From positions 1 through 34,140 of the forward strand of contig VXRD01000079.1 of NCBI GenBank assembly GCA_009838845.1: DNA of 34,140 nucleotides, written 5' to 3'. Made by a program: the position numbers and the translations under genes. The stretch's first letter is position 1; the number at the start of each line of letters is the position of its first letter. The notes under the pieces were generated by a model, which was not told the origin of the DNA, did not search any database, and saw only the letters and a list, made by a program, of their open reading frames with translations. The DNA is from Gemmatimonadota bacterium. GTDB lineage: Bacteria; Latescibacterota; UBA2968. Shown here piece by piece: positions 1-7,783 of this stretch.

Positions 1-144
1 GCGACATTTTTTGGTGAGCCAACCTATCCGGGCGTGGTTTATCCCATTATTCCAGTAAAAAATGCCCGGGTAGATGTCGGCGGAGAAAAAGTTTTTCAAT
101 GGCGTGATTCGTCGTCAAAATTTGAGGAAGTGGAAATTCGGTGA
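1..144 (+). CDS. C-terminal end of an unidentified protein (partial)
   Basis: An open frame runs from the first base to a TGA at 142-144 and gives 47 residues, ending in FEEVEIR. The start lies outside the window. It reads as a mixed strand/turn segment with no motif I can place. It sits 22 bases before the sulfur-carrier gene on the same strand, so it may belong to the same transcription unit and act in sulfur or cysteine metabolism. That link is positional inference only. Confidence 0.55.
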   Translation, partial: ATFFGEPTYPGVVYPIIPVKNARVDVGGEKVFQWRDSSSKFEEVEIR

Positions 145-166
145 AATATAAAAAAGGAGGTAACAA

Positions 167-451
167 ATGGCTGTGACAGTTCGGATTCCAACGCCTCTGC
201 GCAAATTTACAGGTGATCAATCCGATGTAGAAGTGCAGGGCGCGACGGTTGGGGAAGCTATCGACAATCTCGAAGCACAGCATGCGGGCATTAAGGAACA
301 CATGGTCGATGAGTCGGGCGCTATTCGACGCTTTGTCAATGTGTATGTCAATGAAGAGGATATTCGTTTTCTGGATGGACCCGATACTGACCTCAGAGAT
401 GGCGATCAGGTGACTATTGTGCCTGCGATTGCCGGTGGGTGTTCCTTTTAA
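167..451 (+). CDS. MoaD/ThiS-family sulfur carrier protein with a C-terminal CSF extension
   Basis: A 94-residue ubiquitin-fold sulfur carrier. Family members carry sulfur as a C-terminal thiocarboxylate after activation by an E1-like (ThiF/MoeB) enzyme. It has the usual start (VTVRIPTPLRKFT), the L-R-D-G-D-Q-V turn near residues 76-82 and the conserved ending VPAIAGG at 85-91. Unusually, the diglycine is followed by Cys-Ser-Phe (92-94), so G91 is not the C-terminus and the chain would need trimming before activation. A strong AAGGAGG lies 7-8 bases before the ATG. The Rrf2 regulator and cysteine synthase downstream suggest a role like Mycobacterium CysO, which donates sulfide to a cysteine synthase, rather than molybdopterin or thiamine synthesis. 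No E1 or JAMM protease gene is in view. Confidence 0.87.
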   Translation: MAVTVRIPTPLRKFTGDQSDVEVQGATVGEAIDNLEAQHAGIKEHMVDESGAIRRFVNVYVNEEDIRFLDGPDTDLRDGDQVTIVPAIAGGCSF

Positions 452-470
452 TCGGTAAGATATCTGACTT

Positions 471-902
471 ATGATGCACATTTCCGCTAAAGGTGACTAC
501 GGTTTGCGCGCGGTCTTAGATCTGTGTTTGCACGATGGGGAAGGGCCAGTTTTGCGTACCGATATCGCTGCGCGGCAAAATATCCCCGCAGCGTATTTGG
601 TACAGTTGCTCAATCTTTTGCGAAAAGCTGGTTTGGTACACAGTATTCGTGGTCCCAAAGGCGGACATGTGTTGTTGAAACGTCCGGATGAACTGACTGT
701 GGAAGAGGTATTGGCTGCTCTGGAAGGCCCCGTCAATTTGGTGGATAAGCGCGAGAAGGCTGAGGATGCGGGAACAGATGTGCTCAATGATGTGTGGGAA
801 GCTGTGGGGACTGCTGTACACGATGTCCTGTCATCGGTGACATTTGCCGATTTATGTCGAAAGTACCGGGCGCGTCAGATGCCTGTCACATTCCGGATAT
901 GA
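471..902 (+). CDS. Rrf2-family transcriptional regulator, CymR-like (no Fe-S cysteines)
   Basis: 143 residues. The N-terminal winged helix begins with the family signature ISAKGDYGLRAVLDL (residues 4-18). It continues through the recognition helix (IPAAYLVQLLNLLRKAGLV, about 38-56) and the wing (SIRGPKGGHVL, about 58-68). IscR and NsrR hold an iron-sulfur cluster with three clustered cysteines after about residue 90. Here only Cys19 and Cys129 occur, so a cluster is unlikely and the protein resembles CymR, the cysteine-metabolism repressor of Firmicutes. Its TGA (900-902) overlaps the ATG (899-901) of the cysteine synthase gene, which implies translational coupling. In Bacillus, CymR works in complex with CysK; a similar partnership here is inference. 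Confidence 0.88.
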   Translation: MMHISAKGDYGLRAVLDLCLHDGEGPVLRTDIAARQNIPAAYLVQLLNLLRKAGLVHSIRGPKGGHVLLKRPDELTVEEVLAALEGPVNLVDKREKAEDAGTDVLNDVWEAVGTAVHDVLSSVTFADLCRKYRARQMPVTFRI

Positions 903-1825
903 TTATGGATGGCGCGAAAACTGGACATACGGTGTTGGACCTCGTGGGCAACACGCCCATGGTAAAGTTGAACTCGATAAGACCTGCAAATGGTGCTCAG
1001 CTTTGGGCGAAATTGGAATTTTTTAATCCGGCGGGTAGTGTAAAAGATCGCACGGCTCTCGCTATGGTTGAGGCAGCAGAAAAAAGTGGACAACTCAAGC
1101 CCGGTATGACCATTGTGGAACCGACCAGTGGCAATACGGGTATTGGCCTTGCCATGGTGGCTGCAATAAAAAATTATCGGCTGATCATTACCATGCCCGA
1201 AGGCGTCAGCGACGAGCGCACCCGATTGCTCAAAGCTTATGGTGCCGAGGTTGTGCTAACACCCACCCGCGAGGGGATGCGCGGTGCGATTGAAAAAGCG
1301 TGGACGCTTAAGGATAAAAATTGTTTTATTCCGATGCAGTTTGAAAATCCCGCCAATCCCGAGATTCACCGGCAGACCACTGCCCGCGAGATGATTTCAC
1401 AACTCGAGGGCGTTCCCGATGCTTTTGTCGCAGGTGTGGGAACAGGTGGCACTGTGACCGGTGTGGGCGAAGTCTTTAAGCAAGTGCGATCAGATGTCGT
1501 GATCGTCGGGGTGGAGCCAGGGGATTCTGCAGTGTTATCGGGCGGAGAACCTGGTCCTACTGAGATCGATGGCCTGGGCGCAGGCATGATTCCAGATGTG
1601 CTGAATACGGAAATACTGGATCGCGTGATTGCCGTATCCAATTCGGATGCGCGCAAGATGTCAAAGCGATTGGCGCGCGAAGAGGGCTTGCTGGTGGGGA
1701 TTTCGTCTGGTGCAGCAGCACACGCAGCCGTTGTTGTCGCTTCAGCGATGAGACCCCAACAGATGGTCGCAACGGTATTGTGCGATACCGGTGAACGGTA
1801 TTTGGGCACGTTTTTGTTTGGGTGA
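899..1825 (+). CDS. PLP-dependent cysteine synthase (CysK/CysM family)
   Basis: 308 residues from the ATG that overlaps the regulator's stop codon. An upstream in-frame ATG exists, but the protein then starts inside the regulator gene and gains a tail foreign to the family. Features of O-acetylserine (or O-phosphoserine) sulfhydrylases are clear: VGNTPMVKL near 16-24, the PLP lysine in GSVKDR (K49), the substrate loop PTSGNTG (75-81), the phosphate-binding GTGGT (181-185) and ISSGAA near the end. It ends at GERYLGTFLF, the usual C-terminus, so it is full length. The reaction is O-acetyl-L-serine (or phosphoserine) plus sulfide, or carrier thiocarboxylate, giving cysteine. The adjacent sulfur carrier favours a CysM/CysO-type route, but sequence alone does not settle the substrate. 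Confidence 0.92.
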   Translation: MIMDGAKTGHTVLDLVGNTPMVKLNSIRPANGAQLWAKLEFFNPAGSVKDRTALAMVEAAEKSGQLKPGMTIVEPTSGNTGIGLAMVAAIKNYRLIITMPEGVSDERTRLLKAYGAEVVLTPTREGMRGAIEKAWTLKDKNCFIPMQFENPANPEIHRQTTAREMISQLEGVPDAFVAGVGTGGTVTGVGEVFKQVRSDVVIVGVEPGDSAVLSGGEPGPTEIDGLGAGMIPDVLNTEILDRVIAVSNSDARKMSKRLAREEGLLVGISSGAAAHAAVVVASAMRPQQMVATVLCDTGERYLGTFLFG

Positions 1826-1840
1826 TACACGCGGACAAAA

Positions 1841-1876
1841 AAACCCGGCATCTTTTTGAGATTGCCGGGGCTTTTT
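1841..1876. terminator. Bidirectional intrinsic terminator between cysteine synthase and rpsT
   Basis: The stem CCCGGCA (1844-1850) pairs with TGCCGGG (1863-1869) across a 12-base loop. It has a T-run on the + side (CTTTTTG) and an A-run on the left, which forms a T-run for the minus strand. It lies between two convergent genes and can end both transcripts. Confidence 0.8.
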
Positions 1877-1891
1877 GTTTTTGCAGATATT

Positions 1892-2149
1892 TTACGACTC
1901 AAGGGCAGCGACATGGCGCCGTACTCTCGATTTGTAGCGGGCGGCCGCATTGCGGTGGATAACGCCTTTTTTTGCTGTTTTGTCAATGATGGACTGCGTG
2001 CGATTGATCAGTGCTTCTGCTTCTTCTTTGCTATTTGTCTCCAATATCTTTTTTAGAGAAGTACGCAAAGACGAGCGCGTACTCTTGTTGCGGAGCCTGG
2101 CTCTTTCAGCCTGGCGCATGCGTTTTTTTGAAGATGCCAATGTGGGCAA
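1892..2149 (-). CDS. rpsT: 30S ribosomal protein S20 (TTG start)
   Basis: 85 residues, rich in Lys/Arg and alpha-helical, with the S20 pattern ASSKKRMRQAERARLRNKSTRSS at the N-terminus and a basic end RYKSRVRRHV. S20 binds 16S rRNA early in 30S assembly. The chosen start is TTG at 2147-2149. A strong AGGAGGT precedes it by 7 bases, and the protein then begins M-PTLASSKK, as in the family. A longer frame from an upstream ATG would read through the ribosome binding site and add 18 foreign residues. Escherichia coli rpsT also starts at UUG and is translationally autoregulated, so the weak start may be functional. The gene stands alone, convergent with the cysteine operon. Confidence 0.93.
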   Translation of the reverse strand: MPTLASSKKRMRQAERARLRNKSTRSSLRTSLKKILETNSKEEAEALINRTQSIIDKTAKKGVIHRNAAARYKSRVRRHVAALES

Positions 2150-2192
2150 GGGATTCACCTCCTTAGAGAGTTTTCCGAAATTCAGAGTACGA

Positions 2193-2221
2193 AATCTAAA
2201 CATTTACAGGTATTTGCACAA
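2193..2221 (-). promoter_or_regulatory. Candidate rpsT promoter
   Basis: Read on the minus strand, TTGTGC (2216-2221) and TAGATT (2193-2198) are separated by 17 bases. Transcription would start near 2186 and give a leader of about 37 bases before the TTG codon. The match to sigma-70 is moderate. Confidence 0.4.
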
Positions 2222-2307
2222 CCCATTTTTCATTTTCTTGTTTTTTTCTGCTTCTGTCTTATTTTATCGCTCAGGTCTTTAATCAAATCCAATCGGGAGG
2301 AATCACA

Positions 2308-3258
2308 ATGGCATCAACTATTTATGTCGGCACAATTGGTCAGGGTGTTTGGCGAAGCGAAGATGGTGGCGACTCATGGCGGCGTACGAGCAGCGGTATG
2401 TTCTCGGAATCGGATATTCGCGCCATTGCCGTGCATCCAGACAATGCGTCAATTCTGTTTGCGGGTACAGAGGCCGGTATTTATCGCTCGCAAAATGGGG
2501 GAGACAACTGGGAAAAATTGGATTCGCCAATGAACGGTATGCAAATCTGGTCTCTTGCGATTCATCCCAGAAGTCCAAATACGGTTTATGCTGGCACATG
2601 TCCTTCTGCGTTGTTTCGGTCGGACGATGGCGGTGAGACATGGAAGCAACTTTCCGTGGAACTCGTCGAGGATTGCGGTGCGATTATTCCGCGCGTCACG
2701 ACTATTATCATAGATCCGACAGATGATCAGACCGTCTATGCGGGTATTGAAATCGATGGCATGCGGATTAGCAGAGACGGCGGTGAGACATGGACATCTG
2801 GTAATGAGGGCCTTTCGAGCCTGGACATTCACGGCCTCGCGCTTGTGCCCGGAAGTCCAAAAACACTTGTGGCTGGCACCAATAATGATGTGTGCCTTAC
2901 AACCGATATGATAAATTGGACACGGCTCAATGTGAAAGCAGAGTTTCCCTGGCCCTATTGCAGGGGGGTGCTCTATATGTCAAGTGGTCGGGTGTATGTC
3001 GGCGCGGGAAATGGTCCGCCAGGCGATGAAGGGGGGCTGTTCTACACGTCTGATCTGGGACATTCGTGGGAGCGCGCCGATCTGAATGGCAATACCAACA
3101 GCACGGTCTGGGCGATTGTTCACAATCCCGCTGTACCGGATTTGATGATAGCGTATAGTATTGCCGGACAAATTTTTAGCAGCACCGATAATGGCGATTC
3201 CTGGACGAAGTTCACCCGCGAGTTCGGGGAGGTTCGCGCGGTGGCTATTGCGCAGTGA
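2308..3258 (+). CDS. Asp-box (BNR) beta-propeller protein, sortilin/photosystem-assembly-factor-like
   Basis: 316 residues built of about seven repeats. Asp boxes of the form S-x-D-x-G-x-T-W are visible at about 17-24, 61-68, 105-112, 155-162, 198-204 (degenerate), 247-254 and 291-298, each preceded by a strand such as TVYAGT or ILFAGT. This is the BNR/VPS10-type propeller found in exo-sialidases, sortilins and many uncharacterised proteins. Sialidase catalytic residues (arginine triad, nucleophilic Tyr/Glu) are not evident, so no enzymatic activity is claimed. There is no signal peptide, so it is probably cytoplasmic. GGGAGG lies 7 bases before the ATG. It converges on the lyase-like gene, whose stop codon is 18 bases away. 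Confidence 0.82.
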   Translation: MASTIYVGTIGQGVWRSEDGGDSWRRTSSGMFSESDIRAIAVHPDNASILFAGTEAGIYRSQNGGDNWEKLDSPMNGMQIWSLAIHPRSPNTVYAGTCPSALFRSDDGGETWKQLSVELVEDCGAIIPRVTTIIIDPTDDQTVYAGIEIDGMRISRDGGETWTSGNEGLSSLDIHGLALVPGSPKTLVAGTNNDVCLTTDMINWTRLNVKAEFPWPYCRGVLYMSSGRVYVGAGNGPPGDEGGLFYTSDLGHSWERADLNGNTNSTVWAIVHNPAVPDLMIAYSIAGQIFSSTDNGDSWTKFTREFGEVRAVAIAQ

Positions 3259-3276
3259 TGCAGGTGGGGATGGTGG

Positions 3277-4929
3277 CTAAACGAGTTTCTCTTCGGCGGC
3301 TGACCAGGTTCCGCATCTGATTTCCAGCAGGTGATCCACTGGCGTCGTAAATGTCATCAATACGCGGAAAGCAGTGGGGGCGGATTCGCTGCCCCGCAAC
3401 GCCCAGAAGCGATGGGCATACGCACCCGGTCCGATGGAAATGGCGTCGTTGTTTATGTGGTAGGTCGCATATCCGGATTTGAGGAATGCGACCTCTGCGG
3501 CCTGGCCACGCACGATCCCACTGTCAAAATCCAGTTCGCCACCGGGTACAAAATCGCACGCAATTTGAAATGGCACGCGGTCATAGCCCTCTGATTTTAC
3601 GTGCAGATTAAATCCGCTATCCACTTCTTCAATTTCCAATACTGTCGTTAGCGGCGGCAGGGCGTACACATCTCTTTCTTTTCGCAAGTTGTAAAATTCC
3701 TCAAATGCGACCTCGCGCCCCAATGGCAGGTCATAACCGGGTCTGCCTCCATCTGAACTTCGGCTTATGTGCGTCATTCTGATTTTGCCATCTACTTCCT
3801 CAAAGGTCTCGCCTGAAAATTGTGCGATAGAAAAATAGCTCGCGCACAGGTTCACCGAGGCCAATTCCACGTCTCCGTGTTTTACGCCAAATGGCGATGT
3901 TATACCTGCACCTGCTGTGGCACTCGTTTTTTCGCGCCGCACGCGCCACAATTGAGCGGTTGGGTAAACCCTGGCGTACGACTCGGGCAAAGGCTCGCGC
4001 TCAAGGTTATCTACTCGCCATTCGGGGTGGGTTAAAAATGGTTCGAGTGCCCATGGCAAACCGCCGGGGGATATGGCGTATAACCAGTCTGCGACTGCCG
4101 CGTAAAATCCATTTTCTTCCCGCCGCGCCATGTTGTAATAGCTATCGACCATACCTACCAGTACAACGCGGGTGCCGTGGTCCTGTCTGCGGGAAAAACT
4201 CGTTACAACGGTTCCGTCTGCATGTAACATGTGATAGGACAAATCCAGATTTTGACGCACGGGTTCCAGAAGTTGGGGGCGATTGAGTGCGTCGGAAGCC
4301 AGTCTCAGTGCGCGATTGCAGATGGCGTTATACGTGCCTGCACTGCGCTCGATGTATTCGCCATCGGCATTGTTGTCTATTGTTTCGGCGAGATAGCTTT
4401 CAATGGTGTCCATTCCATCCAGATCGGGGAATAATTCCAGCGCCTGGGAAAGCGCGGCGACCAATACCCAGCGGTGATTCGGCGTGTGGAATCCGCCCGC
4501 GATCATGCCGGGTACAGCCGTTTGAATAATTTCTCCGAGTACTTCGGCTATCTGGCCTGCGCCATCATCTTTGGCTTTGCGAGCCGCGCGGACTACTGGT
4601 GCGAGTCCCTCGACCAGAAATCCCGTGTCTGGCGATGAATCAAAATTGGTCGTTATCAGATCAAAGCACCCACTCTCTCGGCGAATCTTTCGCGCAAAAG
4701 CCGCGCCAGCGAGGATGCGTGCCAGAATTTCTTCGCTTTGATAATATCGACCGCCTTCCAGAAGATAGGCATAGCCCAGGGTGGATACCGCGCTCACATT
4801 TGTCGCACCGGCAATACCATCGCTGACAAACCCGCCGTAATCTTCTCGTCCTGCATCCATAATCTGACGGGGTAAAATGGTTTCTATTTGTTCATTCAGA
4901 TTTTCCAATAGTGCTTCGTATTTTAGCAT
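3277..4929 (-). CDS. Heparinase/alginate-lyase-like (alpha/alpha)-toroid protein
   Basis: 550 residues from the ATG at 4927-4929, which has GGGGGTT about 6 bases upstream; an alternative TTG start lies at 4962. The N-terminal two thirds is helical and the C-terminal third, from about residue 330, is strand-rich. This is the layout of heparinase II/III and alginate lyase families. NHRW (151-154) followed by DGEYIERSAGTY (189-200) resembles the Asn/His and Tyr-containing active-site segments of such lyases. That comparison is from memory and the family is not certain. No signal peptide or membrane segment is seen, so any substrate would be a cytoplasmic oligosaccharide. It is transcribed toward the propeller gene and lies downstream of tonB. 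Confidence 0.65.
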   Translation of the reverse strand: MLKYEALLENLNEQIETILPRQIMDAGREDYGGFVSDGIAGATNVSAVSTLGYAYLLEGGRYYQSEEILARILAGAAFARKIRRESGCFDLITTNFDSSPDTGFLVEGLAPVVRAARKAKDDGAGQIAEVLGEIIQTAVPGMIAGGFHTPNHRWVLVAALSQALELFPDLDGMDTIESYLAETIDNNADGEYIERSAGTYNAICNRALRLASDALNRPQLLEPVRQNLDLSYHMLHADGTVVTSFSRRQDHGTRVVLVGMVDSYYNMARREENGFYAAVADWLYAISPGGLPWALEPFLTHPEWRVDNLEREPLPESYARVYPTAQLWRVRREKTSATAGAGITSPFGVKHGDVELASVNLCASYFSIAQFSGETFEEVDGKIRMTHISRSSDGGRPGYDLPLGREVAFEEFYNLRKERDVYALPPLTTVLEIEEVDSGFNLHVKSEGYDRVPFQIACDFVPGGELDFDSGIVRGQAAEVAFLKSGYATYHINNDAISIGPGAYAHRFWALRGSESAPTAFRVLMTFTTPVDHLLEIRCGTWSAAEEKLV

Positions 4930-5034
4930 GCATAACCCCCATGAGTGAACGACTTCCAGCAAACCGAAGACCCGCTCAATATATCCCCAATTTGCCCGTA
5001 CTTCAAGAGAACTCGTTTCCCACAGGGGCCTGAT

Positions 5035-5670
5035 TCAATGCAAACTGAAACGGATCGGGATGGTCATGCGTACCGCAACTCCTCTGTCATTTTGCATGGC
5101 TGGCTTGAACTGAAATTGTCTGACCGCCTCCAGGGCTGCAGCGCGAAAAATCTCGGGGCCTTTTAAGACTCGTGGTTCGGTCACGCGCCCCTCTCTGGTC
5201 ACTATAAACGCCACAAGCACCTGGCCCTGCAAACCCGCTCTGCGAGCCATCTCTGGATAAACCGGGTTCACGAACTTGATCAACTCGGGTTTCTGTTCCA
5301 CGATCCAGAATTCCAAAATTTCTTCCTCGACTTCCACATCGCCCTTCTGCAGCGGTGGTGGGATATCGACGACAGGTGCATCGAAATCCAGTTCTGTATC
5401 GGCAATGGTCACATCATCTGGCACGTCTTCGTCTTCTGTTTCAAGGGGTATTTTGGGCCTTTCCAGAGGCAATGGTGGATCCGGTATCACAGGAATATCT
5501 ACAACATTGACCACCTCAATAGATCTTTTGGTCGGTTTAGAATCGATCTTCATATCTGGAAACAAAATGGCCAATCCGACCATCAGAAATAGCGTCAACG
5601 AAGTAGAACGTCTCATCATCTTTGGATAAATTGCTTTCAAATCGGCATCTGCATGTTTGTTGCGTATCAT
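5035..5670 (-). CDS. TonB-family energy transducer
   Basis: 211 residues. There is a short cytoplasmic basic head, one membrane segment at about 22-37 (TSLTLFLMVGLAILF), a Pro/acidic-rich periplasmic spacer (IPDPPLPLERPKIP and similar) and a C-terminal TonB domain from about residue 130 (NPVYPEMARRAGLQGQVLVAF, then AVRQFQFKPA). TonB links the proton-motive force to outer-membrane receptors, so the host is probably diderm. Two ATGs are in tandem; the second (5668-5670) is 5 bases from GGAGG and is preferred over the one at 5673, which is only 2 away. It follows the M56 protease gene after 82 bases that hold a promoter and a repressor-like dyad, so it may be controlled by the BlaI protein rather than only read through. 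Confidence 0.86.
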   Translation of the reverse strand: MIRNKHADADLKAIYPKMMRRSTSLTLFLMVGLAILFPDMKIDSKPTKRSIEVVNVVDIPVIPDPPLPLERPKIPLETEDEDVPDDVTIADTELDFDAPVVDIPPPLQKGDVEVEEEILEFWIVEQKPELIKFVNPVYPEMARRAGLQGQVLVAFIVTREGRVTEPRVLKGPEIFRAAALEAVRQFQFKPAMQNDRGVAVRMTIPIRFSLH

Positions 5671-5688
5671 CATTTCCTCCTTTTTGAT

Positions 5689-5716
5689 ATATTAATAATT
5701 TAATAGTTCGTCTCAA
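5689..5716 (-). promoter_or_regulatory. Candidate tonB promoter
   Basis: On the minus strand, TTGAGA (5711-5716) and TAATAT (5689-5694) are 16 bases apart. The dyad at 5690-5705 lies inside it, so a bound repressor would block polymerase. Confidence 0.5.
5690..5705. promoter_or_regulatory. Putative BlaI operator at the tonB promoter
   Basis: Perfect dyad TATTAA-TAAT-TTAATA, 16 bases. It overlaps the spacer and -10 of the tonB promoter. The same half-sites and spacing recur twice at the blaI promoter. Confidence 0.62.
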
Positions 5717-5755
5717 AAAAATATCTATTGGTTTATTACCCGGGTGTGTATAACA

Positions 5756-7783
5756 TCAGTATCCCCCCTTTCTCAGGTCCTCAGGATAGAAGGTGTGAGC
5801 CAGTACATCGAGTTGTCGCATCTGAAGCGCTTTTGTGCGGTTAGGCGCATAGATCCCCATGTTGATTAAAAAGAAGCGATTCTGAGCGACGTCAAAAAGT
5901 GCGTAACTCTTAAACGGTCCACCTTGCCACGCGCGTGTATTCTCCCACAGTCCTTCCAGACAGACGGCCAATTTTCCCAGGAACTCTGTCTGGTAAATAT
6001 TTACCTCCCCAGACGACGTTTGATCACCGCCATAAAAACGGCTCGATACGTCGTCCCACTTCTGCAAGCACCAATCTGGCGTCAATTGATCGGGATGTAC
6101 ACCATCTTCCCAATATATCCACAACCACAATTGTCGCCGATCTACTTGACGCGCCAGTGCCACAAAGTTCTCATTTGCATACTCATCCATTACTTCATAG
6201 CCCACCGGCACCCGCAGGCGCCAGCCAAATTGCCGTGATAGAGCTTCAGAATACTCGGTATTTTCTCCCGCGTGATACAGAATGGTTTCGAGCCATTTCG
6301 ACATAGATGCATCAATCGCCGACACAATGCGGTCGCCATTGAGCGCGACTTGTTCAGCTACACCCGGATCATCAGCTTTGACGACCACGACTATCTGATC
6401 AGATGCCCACATATCGCGGTGAATCACTGTCTCATTTTTGGAACGCCCGGTAAACAGCGGCTGTAAGTCCTTCGCCAGAATACTATTTGCAGATGAAACA
6501 AGGATCAAATTGCGGTAAGCCCGAAAATCCCGAAACGCTTCAGGAGAGACATATACGAGATCAAATACGTACTCGGGTTGCGGCGTCAATACCGGGTCTA
6601 ACAGTAAATCTTCCAGTACTGGTTTTAATTTTTCTCGGGTTGCGCCATCGGCCACAATCACAATTTTACTGGTTAGTCCAATGCCCCGGGGCAATGGATT
6701 GCCGATAAGTACATCTGCCAGCGGTTTGCTCCACCGAGAAATTTTCAGATGGGCTTCGGCTCTACCGGGCACGTCAATGAGGGGACCAATTTTTACAGCA
6801 ATGACACAGACAAATAGAAATATCGCGAGCCAGATGGCACTGTGCGACAGCGATGGGCGGCGCTGATTGAGCAGATATTCAAAGCGCTTTACCAGATTCG
6901 GATGGCGATTTATGATGCCCAATCCTATTGGGCGCACCCTGCCAATCATTTCTGTCAGGCGCGTCAGACAGATCGCATAATCACGTGCATTGTGACCGCG
7001 ATGCGCGGCATAATCATCGCAGGCCATTTCTCGTGTTAGTGACAGTTGCCGACTCAGCCACCAGATGCCCGGATTGCACCATAAAAAAACTTCTACGAGG
7101 CGCTGCACCAGAATGCCGAGAGCATCTCGGCGTTGAACATGCGCGATTTCATGCTTGAGAATTTGCTCCAGTTCAGACGCTGAGAGTTGCGGTATGAGAT
7201 GTTGCGGTATGAGTACGACCTGGCGAAAAATACCCAGTACTGCGGGGCTGGCAATAGCATCTGAAATTCGCAAACCAACATCCACTGAGCCAATCCATCT
7301 GCGTTTGCACCGCTCAAACCGGGCCTGAAGATCTTTTCCCGCCCACTTTCCGGATCGCTTTAACCGCATCATCTGACAATATCTCAGTGCAATCCGCACG
7401 AGCATTGCACAGGCAACGACCAGCCATAAAATCCAGACGACAATCGGCCAGGAAGATGTGCTGAGGATTGACCGGGTTTTCACAGGCGTTGCAATTTGAG
7501 GTTGTGATGCCTCACTGGCGAGATTGGTATCCAGAACCCTGGTTGGAGGAATCCTTGCATCCGATTCATCTGCGGCCTCGTATGATGCAGGTGTGACGAG
7601 AAACAGAGGCATAATTACCACACCAATCACGGCGACCCAGAGCAGGCGGTGCAACAAAGACGCAGGCACGCGCAAACGCGAGAGCACTGCCACAATCATT
7701 GCAGCCAAAACCCCCATCCAGATCCCATTCAGCAGATAAAATACGCTGAGCCGGGCAATGGTATCAATCCATTCGCCCATCAT
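5756..7783 (-). CDS. M56 (BlaR1/MecR1-like) membrane metallopeptidase with DUF4837-like C-terminal domain
   Basis: 675 residues. Membrane segments lie at about 12-34, 45-63, 112-134 and 316-336. Between the last two is the gluzincin domain, with the zinc motif HEIAH (211-215) and downstream REMACDD (251-257), whose Glu is the likely third ligand. In BlaR1/MecR1 a sensor signal activates this protease to inactivate the BlaI repressor. Here the region after the last membrane segment (about 365-670) is not a penicillin-binding domain. It resembles the Bacteroidota DUF4837 domain: IVIVADGAT, TPQPEYVFDL, DMWASDQIVVV, GLWENTRAWQGGPF and YAPNRTKALQMRQL. Its ATG overlaps the blaI stop (ATGA), so the two are coupled. 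The ligand is unknown; the DUF4837 assignment is from remembered family patterns. Confidence 0.85.
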   Translation of the reverse strand: MMGEWIDTIARLSVFYLLNGIWMGVLAAMIVAVLSRLRVPASLLHRLLWVAVIGVVIMPLFLVTPASYEAADESDARIPPTRVLDTNLASEASQPQIATPVKTRSILSTSSWPIVVWILWLVVACAMLVRIALRYCQMMRLKRSGKWAGKDLQARFERCKRRWIGSVDVGLRISDAIASPAVLGIFRQVVLIPQHLIPQLSASELEQILKHEIAHVQRRDALGILVQRLVEVFLWCNPGIWWLSRQLSLTREMACDDYAAHRGHNARDYAICLTRLTEMIGRVRPIGLGIINRHPNLVKRFEYLLNQRRPSLSHSAIWLAIFLFVCVIAVKIGPLIDVPGRAEAHLKISRWSKPLADVLIGNPLPRGIGLTSKIVIVADGATREKLKPVLEDLLLDPVLTPQPEYVFDLVYVSPEAFRDFRAYRNLILVSSANSILAKDLQPLFTGRSKNETVIHRDMWASDQIVVVVKADDPGVAEQVALNGDRIVSAIDASMSKWLETILYHAGENTEYSEALSRQFGWRLRVPVGYEVMDEYANENFVALARQVDRRQLWLWIYWEDGVHPDQLTPDWCLQKWDDVSSRFYGGDQTSSGEVNIYQTEFLGKLAVCLEGLWENTRAWQGGPFKSYALFDVAQNRFFLINMGIYAPNRTKALQMRQLDVLAHTFYPEDLRKGGY

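Noticed and set aside
794-898. Longer N-terminus for cysteine synthase starting at 794
   Set aside because: The extra 35 residues lie inside the regulator gene, are cysteine-rich and match no cysteine synthase. The ATGA overlap at 899 gives the family length.
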